64,000 nucleotides of DNA, taken from assembly GCF_040869045.1 (NCBI RefSeq), contig NC_090319.1:344638302-344702301 (forward strand), in the 5' to 3' direction. The stretch comes from Eurosta solidaginis. Its lineage: Eukaryota > Arthropoda > Insecta > Diptera > Tephritidae. The notes under the pieces are model-generated. The model saw nothing but the letters and a program-made list of their open reading frames with translations. It was not told where the DNA came from and made no database searches. Shown here piece after piece: positions 56,590 to 64,000 of the stretch. Positions within the stretch are counted from its first letter, which is position 1. Each line of letters begins with the position of its first letter. Position numbers and translations under genes: made by a program.

Positions 56590-56943
56590 GAGCTTCCCTT
56601 TATACTCTAAAGAGACAAGACTTAAGGCTCATGTCACATGTTTATAAGTTAGGCCTCGTCAGTAACAGCAGATTTTGGAAGTGTGAGCTGCAGGAAGATA
56701 CGCCTGAGCATTTTCTTTGTTGATGACCTGCGTTCGCGAGGTAAAGACTCCAGGTACTAGGGGCGGCTGAGTTGCCAGATCTCGAGGCAGCAATTAAGCT
56801 AGGTTCGTAGAAAACTGCTAGTAATTGCCAAGAGCGCGGAGTTTTTCTGTAACATAGGTCCTGGTGCCTAATTGGAATTTTATCGTTTGTTCATCAAACC
56901 AATACTGGTAACACTATGGACACATTCAGTCTATGTGAGGTAG
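56590..56943 (+). pseudogene. I-like LINE 3' fragment, copy 4, diverged
   Basis: Plus-strand frames give YKLGLVSNSRFWKCELQEDT, PEHFL, FARLRLQVLGAAELPDLEAA, parallel to KLGLVSDSRCRKCGLEEET of copies 1 and 3. Then follow the UTR CTGGTAACACTATGGACAC and ATTCAGTCTATGTGAGG. Orientation is opposite to copies 1-3. Divergence is clearly greater. Confidence 0.7.
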
Positions 56944-57614
56944 GCCGGGTCGATATGTGGGGAGGCAAAAAAAACTCCCATTGCTCTGTGAGAATCATAT
57001 TCTAGGGATGAAAATAAGAAACTTTGCAGAAGGAACCATACCTCTAAAACGAATTCTGATGTCCCCCCCCCCCCCCCCTTTGGGTCGTAGGGGCAAATTT
57101 TGAAAAATCCCACTTTGAAATGCCTATGTTTTTTCTTTTTGGAGTTTATTTTTCTCTTTAGAAATTTATTTAGTCAGAACATATGTAAATGAAAAAATGA
57201 ATTTAACTTAGTAATAGAAAAGAAATTAAAAAAAATTATTAGAAATTAGCGCTTTTACAACCCTCAGCACCACATTCAGTCTATGTGAAGTAGGCCGGGT
57301 CGATATGTGGGGAGGCAAAAAAAACTCCCATTGCTCTGTGAGAATCATATTCTAGGGATGAAAATAAGAAACTTTGCAGAAGGAACCATACCTCTAAAAC
57401 GAATTCTGATGTCCCCCCCCCCCCTTTGGGTCGTAGGGGCAAATTTTGAAAAATCCCACTTTGAAATGCCTATGTTTTTTCTTTTTGGAGTTTATTTTTC
57501 TCTTTAGAAATTTATTTAGTCAGAACATATGTAAATGAAAAAATGAATTTAACTTAGTAATAGAAAAGAAATTAAAAAAAATTATTAGAAATTAGCGCTT
57601 TTACAACCCTCTTT
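56921..57614. repeat. Near-perfect 350-bp tandem duplication
   Basis: The unit begins CACATTCAGTCTATGTGA at 56921 and again at 57271. The two differ by a G/A in the first 20 bases and by C-run length (16 against 12). The unit joins the tail of the LINE fragment to part of a MITE (TAGGCCGGGTCGATATGTGG, ACCATACCTCTAAAACGAAT). Confidence 0.9.
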
Positions 57615-57927
57615 TAAAACCAAGGTATCACTGTGATGCATTTGCATGTCGTAAACATAGTTGTGTGGGTTTTTTATTCAACCGTTTTAAAAAATGAAGG
57701 TATCACTGTGGCACAATTGCAGATCGTAAAATTGCTTGTGTTGTTTTTTTAAGCCACCACAAGACACAGCAGGTAGAATTGAAATTTCCCCTACCCAAAA
57801 GTTCGACCCAAAGGGGGGACATCAGAATTCGTTTTAGAGGTATGGTTCCTTCGGCAAATTTTATTATTTTGATCCCTAGAATACGATTTTCACAGAGCAA
57901 TGAGCGATTTTTAAATCGACCCGCCCT
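57615..57927. mobile_element. Inverted MITE copy matching the duplicated unit
   Basis: On the minus strand: TAGGGCGGGTCGAT, CATTGCTCTGTGAAAATCG, TTCTAGGGATCAAAATAAT, GGAACCATACCTCTAAAACG and AATTCTGATGTCCCCCC, which matches the unit at 56944-57090. Next to it GGTATCACTGTG occurs twice (57628, 57699), each followed by a related GCA-TTGCA-TCGTAAA stretch. Confidence 0.65.
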
Positions 57928-59639
57928 AATGTGAGGTCTTTATTGGCCGGTCATTTCAACCTAACTGAACCACTCGTTGTTCGTTGTATTTCTCTCAGAA
58001 GCGTGGGTGAGTTTGTGCTGCGTTTTTAGCATGCTTTACCCCACTGTACGTCGCTCATATTACCACTACATACATACACATCAGTAGTTGTTATTATTGT
58101 TCGCTTGGGTGGCCTGTGGTTGGAGTGGGCTTCAAAATTTTCGTATACGAACCAAACGAAGCAGATTGCAGTTGGCGAAACTGTGCCACGCTAAGGACAC
58201 TCATATATACAAGTACATGCACACTCACACACATACGTATGTGTTTGTAGTAAAGGAACTCATGAAATTAGACTACGAAATATGCTGCCACATAAAGTTG
58301 GCCAACAGTATGGCTTTGAACACGAAACCGTTAACAACGAAAGTGCGGCAACGGTAATTTAAAAAAAAAATTAGATTAAAGATAAAAATAATAAAAAGTC
58401 ATAACGTACACACAATTAAGCCAGAGCATAAATATTTATTTGTATTTTGTTTGTGTGTAGTGGAAGTCATTAGTGAGCAGGCGAACGAATTGAACCAAAT
58501 GCCATTCATAATAAGGAAATTGTGTTAAGGAAGCATAGAAAGTTGCATGCAACATAATTTTACATACAAACATAGTGTAGCAACATAATAAAAGTAATTA
58601 CTATTGGTGTTGTGTTGTGTTGGGCTGTGCTGGTGTTTAACAAAGACAAGGATAATAACAACAACGACTACAACAGCAACAAAGCTGTGCTTAAAGTTGC
58701 TATTAAAGCAAGACATTTTTCGAGCAGCAGCAACTAACGGTAATGGCATAGAAAGATAACACAGTTGAATTTGAGTTTAAATTTGAGTTTGGATTTTAAT
58801 TTGAATTTCAATTCATTATTGCATAGATTAAGTTTGGAATTTTGTTATGTAAATGTGGAAGCAATTAAACATTGATGGGATTTTGAAATACGCTAAGGCA
58901 ACAAAACTTGCAAGTAAGCAATTAGATTTGGGGACAATGAATTGAATGAATGAATGAAATGGAATGAGTGTATCAAAATCATGGAAGCATAAAGAAGTAA
59001 TAAAAAGGAAAGATTAGTAAACATTTCATATACGAAAAGGAAAATGTTTGAGATGTGTAGAGATGATAAGAAAATGTGTGTAGTTGGATGGGGGGATTGG
59101 GGGATGGGGGATATATGTATATACTGAACGTACATACATTTGCATGAAATAGAATATAGGCAAAGATGGTACCTACTTTGCGGCATGCAAATTTTATTTT
59201 TTGCATTTAAAATTTTTTTTTTCATTTTCATATCAGCTTTTGTAGTTTAAAATCCACTCTGCACTAACATGCATTTTTTATTAAAAAAATGTCTTGAAAT
59301 ATGTTATTTTTGTTTTTCAAACATTGTTTGACCTTCAGCAGACATCGGCAAACCTTCGTAGTGAATTATTACCACAAAAAAAAGGCGCAGTATATAACAT
59401 CTGTCATCCTTGACAGATGCCGACTCGAGGTCGCTCCAGTTCGTGTGAATGAAATAAAAAAAAATAATGCATCAAATATTCGAATAGAAGTATGGCCTTA
59501 AACATCATCGATATGGAAAATTTTAACAAGTGTATTAGGATGGGACAAAAAAAAATTTTATATTTTTTCCCCATTTAGTACAGAAGTGAAACCATTGTTC
59601 AGAATATACAAAAAAATAGCCTGCGAAAACATCAAATTT
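57928..59639. other. No gene recognised; possible unique DNA
   Basis: Contains CACACACATACGTATGTG near 58220, CAACA-rich DNA near 58660 and a G-rich run near 59095. The plus frame 58088-58357 has no known domain. This is the longest stretch without recognised transposon sequence in the right half. Confidence 0.5.
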
Positions 59640-59790
59640 TTTTTATCTTTCATGAAAATGAAATGGTATATTAATTTTGTCATTAATCTCAAAAATGTAA
59701 GTCCTTAAAGGAAAAGAGGTAGACCCACGAATAAGTATACCGAAATGATCAGGATGAAGATTTGAGTGGATTTAGCCATGTCCGTGGAAT
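59640..59790. repeat. Helentron-type 5' fragment
   Basis: TTTCATGAAAATGAAATGG, AAGTATACCGAAATGATCAGG and TGGATTTAGCCATGTCCG. Parallel pieces lie at 1225-1300 and 35915-36022. Confidence 0.55.
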
Positions 59791-59799
59791 AGTGAGGAG

Positions 59800-60215
59800 G
59801 GGGAAAGAGGGGTATCATGCCCCGGGCGCTACTCACAGGGGGTGCCAAATGGTCCGCAGAACTTCCTGGATAATTTGAATTTTTATTATAACTGATTTCT
59901 GGAAAAAATTTTCTATACTAAAAAATGCTTGGAAATATCCGCAACACTTGCGACAAGTTGTGGAATGATTGAAAGCATATATCTTTTTTCTCACGTTTAA
60001 CGTTACTATGGGAATTATTAAGAAATCACGATGGAGCGCCAGAGTACAAGCAGTTAGCGTTATCGTCGATGGGCTAGAGGATGTAGTAGAACACTTAAAC
60101 CAATTACCAGAGGACATAACACCACAAGTGACACCAAAAGCGAAGCTAAAATTATGTGCAAAATATACAAAATTTTAGTTTCATAACATTAATTCATTTC
60201 TGGTATGAAATCTTA
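59800..60215 (+). pseudogene. hAT/ZMYM1-like transposase remnant
   Basis: The plus frame from 59969 reads YIFFLTFNVTMGIIKKSRWS, then ARVQAVSVIVDGLEDVVEHL. This parallels the YTFFS…RW…RWSARADA block of hAT-like transposases related to ZMYM1. A frameshift leads to SFITLIHFWYEIL, which fits the next block. Upstream, CCCCGGGCGCTACTCACAGG and GGGGTGCCAAA resemble terminal sequence of such elements. No complete domain. The RTE copy at 60283 is inserted just downstream. Confidence 0.6.
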
Positions 60216-60282
60216 AGGAGGATGGATCGTGTGCAGCTCAGATTACAAGATCCGGGGATGAATTTTAGAGAAGCGTATCATT

Positions 60283-61071
60283 GATATCATCGGCCTAAAC
60301 ACCCGCGCTGTTAGTTCTGCTTACTCCAAGCTGGAAAAAGAAGCGGTAAAGATGGGTTTGATGGTGAATGAGGACAAAACGAAGTACCTGCTGTCATCGA
60401 GCAAAGAGTCAGCGCATATGCGCCTTGGCAACCACGCTACTGTTGGCAGCCATAATTTCGAAATAGTAAAAGACTTCGTTTATTTGGGAACCAGCATCAA
60501 CATTAGCAACAACATCAGCACTGAAATCCAGCGAAGAATCAATCTTGCCAATAAATGCTACTTTGGACTAGGTAGGCAATTGAAAAGTAAAGTCCTCTCT
60601 CGGCGAACGAAAATCATACTCTACAAGTCACTTATCGTACCCGTCCTGCTATATGGGGCAGAAGCATGGACCATGACAACAGCAGATGAAGCGGCTTTGG
60701 GAGTGTTCGAGAGAAAAGTTCTTCGAAAGATTTATGGACCTCTACGCGTTGGCGATGGCGAGTACCGAAGAAGATTTAATGATGAGCTGTACGAGCTATA
60801 CGCAGACATCAACATAGTCCAGCGAATTAAAACGCAGCGGCTGCGTTGGCTAGGCCATGTTATGCGAATGAAAGATGATGCTCCGGCCAAGAAAGTGTTT
60901 CTTTCGGAACCCGCCTATGGAAGCAGAGGTAGAGGGCGGCCCCCACTCCGTTGGAAGGACCAGGTGGAAAACGATTTAAACTCCCTTGGTGTGACCAATT
61001 GGCGCCGGTTGGCGGAGCGAAGGAGCGACTGGTGCGCCTTGTTGGACGGCCATAACCGTTTAGACGGTTAA
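60283..61071 (+). CDS. RTE reverse transcriptase, C-terminal part, open
   Basis: 262 codons without a stop, from the truncation point to TAA at 61069-61071. Motifs include GLMVNEDKTKYLLSS (after the YADD box), VKDFVYLGTSI, RRINLANKCYFGLGRQLKSK, LSRRTKIILYKSLIVPVLLY, GAEAWTM, FERKVLRKIYGPLRV, ELYADINIVQRIKTQRLRWL, GHVMRMKDDAPAKKV and RGRGRPPLRWKDQVENDL. This is the thumb and C-terminal region of RTE proteins. It lacks the endonuclease and the catalytic YADD, so it is non-functional despite being open. The first internal Met is at 60352. Confidence 0.88.
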   Translation, partial: DIIGLNTRAVSSAYSKLEKEAVKMGLMVNEDKTKYLLSSSKESAHMRLGNHATVGSHNFEIVKDFVYLGTSINISNNISTEIQRRINLANKCYFGLGRQLKSKVLSRRTKIILYKSLIVPVLLYGAEAWTMTTADEAALGVFERKVLRKIYGPLRVGDGEYRRRFNDELYELYADINIVQRIKTQRLRWLGHVMRMKDDAPAKKVFLSEPAYGSRGRGRPPLRWKDQVENDLNSLGVTNWRRLAERRSDWCALLDGHNRLDG

Positions 61072-61094
61072 GCGCCAATTAAGTAAGTAAGTAA
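60283..61094 (+). mobile_element. RTE-type LINE, 5'-truncated copy with target duplication
   Basis: GTATCATT is duplicated at 60275-60282 and 61095-61102. The element begins inside the YADDIDIIG box (its first codons read DIIGLNTRAV) and ends in a TAAG microsatellite tail (AATTAAGTAAGTAAGTAA). RTE elements commonly end in short repeats rather than poly(A). This is the best preserved retroelement in the window. Confidence 0.9.
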
Positions 61095-61102
61095 GTATCA
61101 TT

Positions 61103-61648
61103 TTTATTTTATATTTATCTTAAAAATCGCTTAGGTATGTACATCTGTACACTATATATTTCTAACCTTATACAGCCGATTAGTTGGAGATTACGAATGA
61201 AATAATATTATTGTTAAGTCCCATTCATGAAATGTATGAAGTCTTCAGAAATGCTTGGGTATGTGATTTGGAGAGTTCTAAAGTAGTACCACAGCTCTTA
61301 CTCCAAGTAAGAAACTACTAGCTGTACATATATTTATAGAAAATTTAAAGGTCTACAAAAATAAAGATCTTGAAATATTTTTTGCTAAGTTGACTCGTTT
61401 AGTAGTTATTCGAACTTAAATTGCAACCTCAAATTGTTTGTGACTCACTATACGATTCGCATGGAAAACCTAAAGTCGCGATGACGCACCTATAAACACT
61501 CAAATAAAAAGAAAAATTTTTACAGGATATTGTTTTGGATGCCCTGAACTTTATTTTCACAATACCAAGAAGAGTAAATTGATATATTTTTTTTGCTCAC
61601 CCCAATGATCATGTATATGTACATATATGCATCAAAACTATTACATTT
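61103..61648. other. No gene recognised
   Basis: AT-rich. Nothing identifiable between the RTE copy and the next Helentron-like element. Confidence 0.6.
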
Positions 61649-63366
61649 TTATACTCAGTTGAGCAGAGCTCACAGAGTATATTAACTTTGATTGTATAAC
61701 GGTTGGTTGTACAGGTATAAAGGAATCGAGATAGATATAGACTTCTATACATCAAAATCATCAGTATCGAAAAAAAATTTGATTGAGCCATGTCCGTCCG
61801 TCCGTCCGTCCGTCTGCCCGTTAACACGATAACTTGAGTAAGTTTTGAGATATCTTGATGAAATTTGGTATGTAGATTACCGGGCACTCATCTCAGATCG
61901 CTTTTTAAAATGAACGATATCGGACTATAACCACGCCCACTTTTGCGATATCGAAAATTTCGAAAAATCGAAAAAGGGCGATAATTCATTACCAAAGTCG
62001 GATAAAGCGATGAAACTTGGTACGTGGGTTGAACTTATGACACAAAATAGAAAATTAGTAAAATTTTGATGAATGGGCGTGGCACCGCCCACTTTTGAAA
62101 GAAGATAATTTCAAAGTTTTGCAAGCTGTAATTTGACAGTCGTTGAAGATATCATGATGAAATTTGGCACGAACATTACCCCTATTACTATATGTCTGCC
62201 TAATAAAAATTAGCACAATCGGATGAAGAACACGCCCACTTTAAAAAAAAAATTTTTTTAAAGTCAAATTTTATGAAAAAATTCAATATCTTTACATTAT
62301 ATTAGTAAATTATGTCAACATTCAACTCCAGTAATGATATAGTGCAACAAAATACAAATATAAAAGAAAATTTCAAAATGGGCGTGGCTCCGCCCTTTTT
62401 CATTTAACTTGTTTAGAATACTTTTAATAAAATAAGTCGAACAAAAATTTACCAATCCTTATGAAATTTGGTAAGGGCAAAGCTTCTATGACGATAACAG
62501 TTTTCTCTGAAAATGGGCGAAATCGGTTGAAGCCAAACCCAGTTTTTATACACAGTCGACCGTCTGACCTTCCGCTCGGCCGTTAACACAATAACTTGAG
62601 CAAAAATCGATATATCTTTACTAAACTAAGTTCGCGTACTTATCTGAACTCAATTTATCTTGGTGTTAAAAATGGGCGAAATCCGACTATAACCACGCCT
62701 ACTTTTTCGATATAGAAAATTTCCAAAAATGAAAAAAATTTCATAATTCTATACCAAATACGAAAAAAGAGATGAAAAATGTTGATTGGATTGCTTTATT
62801 GACGCCTTCACATATAAGGGCCACTTCCTTTCAAAACCTTCATTAATACCTTTAGTTTGATACCCACTTCGTACAAACACATTCTACAGTCACCCTTGGT
62901 CCACCTTTTTGGCGATATCTCGAAAAGGCATCCACCTAGTGAACTAAGGCCCACTCCCTTTTAAAATTCTCCTTAACACCTTTCATTTGATATCCTTATT
63001 GTACAAACAAATTATAGAGTCACTTCTGGTCCACCTTTATGGCGATATCTCGAAAAGGCGTCCACCTATAGAACTAAGGCCCACTCCCATTTAAAATACT
63101 CATCAACATCTTTCATTTGATACCAATATCGTACAAACACATTCTAGAGTCATCCCTGGTCCACCTTTATGGCGATATCCCTAAATGGCGTCCACCTCTA
63201 TGGCCCACTGCCTTTTAAAATACTCTTTAATACCTTCCATTTGATACCCATGTCATACAAACACATTCCTAGGTTCATTTTCCTATATGGTGATTTTCCC
63301 TTATTTTATCTCTCAGCTGAGTATGTAATGTTCGGTTACACCCGAACTTAACTTTCCTTACTTGTT
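61649..63366. mobile_element. Helentron-like non-autonomous element, copy E
   Basis: Starts ATACTCAGTTGAGCAGAGCTC after T-runs and ends TCTCAGCTGAGTATGTAATG, hairpin GTTCGGTTACACCCGAAC (perfect stem), CTTTCCTTACTTG, then T. Contains the GTCCGTCCGTCCGTCC run at 61794. Several TTTGATACC…CACATTCTAGAGTCA…TGGTCCACC units of about 120 bp repeat near its right end (62840-63250). Confidence 0.85.
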
Positions 63367-64000
63367 TTTATTATATTAATCTTAAATATGTAAAACAATC
63401 AAAATTGTTTAAATTTTATTACTTTCCTCATAGAAAACATAAACATAAAGCCTACATACTAAATAAATCCATAGAAGCAGGGCAAGGCCACCATGGTGCG
63501 TTAAGGAGCTTAGTCTTCTTGAAAAGCAGGTTAAGAAGACTATCAGGCTACAAAATCTTGGAGAAAATATATGGAAAAATGTCTGCACAGACCTCGAAAC
63601 AGCTATATTTGTTAAAAGTGATATAAAGAAAAAAAACAGCGCAAGCACTGATAAAGAAAGAAAAAATATTTATTTTACTTTCGGCGGGCACTATTAGAGC
63701 CGAAAAAGATTATTATCCTCGCAAACAGAAATTTGATACCAGCATTGATACAATATTTCCTAGCAGGAAGGATTGCAAAAGTGACACAATCACAGCTGGC
63801 AACAGGGTACTGCACCGACGACTTTAAGATGGACCCAGGTTAAAGGGCGGAAAACTACCTGGAACCTAAACACTCCTCGAGCAGGAGTCCTCGCGATTTG
63901 GCAAGTCTGCAAATATCTCAAGCCCGACTATAATAAAAAAAACTAGCAGCGCTACATACTAGTTCCAAGCTGGTAGGTGGATGCAGGCATTTTTTAGCTA
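63367..64000. other. No gene recognised at the window end
   Basis: Mixed composition. Frames at 63405-63626 (+) and 63648-63409 (−) overlap and have no domain. An element may continue past base 64000. Confidence 0.5.

Noticed and set aside
57063..57078. Poly-C runs (also 41204-41219, 57413-57424) as functional sites
   Set aside because: Length differs between otherwise identical duplicate units, so slippage is the simpler explanation.
58088..58357. Possible host exon (89 codons)
   Set aside because: No splice context that I can defend and a histidine/threonine run from a CACACA microsatellite.

Overview
The window reads as nuclear DNA of a fly with a repeat-rich, AT-rich genome. Several families match my recollection of true fruit flies (Tephritidae): RTE and I-like/Jockey retroposons, a tRNA-derived SINE, and Helentron-like elements ending in GTTCGG…CCGAAC. 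The taxonomic call is inference, since no search was possible. I found no convincing host protein gene, no functional tRNA or rRNA gene, and no CRISPR array. Every recognisable coding stretch comes from a mobile element, and nearly all are broken.

Layout. 1-1140 is a 151-bp tandem array. 2777-9765 holds a LINE 3' end with RNase H, a two-exon Myb/SANT-like transposon gene with one intron, a P-element-like MITE nested in another MITE, a Helentron-like copy, a SINE and a Harbinger-type MITE. 10005-12425 and 17400-25320 are two copies of one dispersed family made of degenerate GATAAC repeats, an AT-rich tract and a shared tail. Between them are a foldback-like element (14336-15958) and an RTE remnant. 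The second GATAAC copy is split by a 5'-truncated Jockey-type LINE. Two PIF/Harbinger transposons interrupt that LINE, and the first Harbinger is itself interrupted by a hAT fragment. Removing each Harbinger with one copy of its CTG target duplication rejoins the LINE ORF1 in frame, which orders the insertions.

26646-35290 contains a SINE, a Helentron-like copy, a LINE split by a 525-bp solo LTR with TTAT target duplications, two RTE fragments facing each other tail to tail, and a second RNase H LINE family. 36161-39233 is a MITE holding two head-to-head Helentron-like copies with a SINE inside. 39890-41255 and 52400-53055 are further GATAAC copies. 44214-45345 is a 1.1-kb minisatellite related to the foldback arms. 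46935-50082 has another Helentron-like copy and a large inverted-repeat element. 53508-57927 has an inverted repeat pair, a SINE, an unrecognised pseudogene, a LINE 3' end with clear target duplications, and a near-perfect 350-bp tandem duplication. 59800-63366 has a hAT/ZMYM1-like remnant, the youngest-looking RTE copy (clean target duplication, no internal stop) and a fifth Helentron-like copy.

The elements do not form a pathway. What the window records is an order of insertions. Coordinates of degraded repeats are approximate (tens of bases). Those given with target duplications are exact as read.
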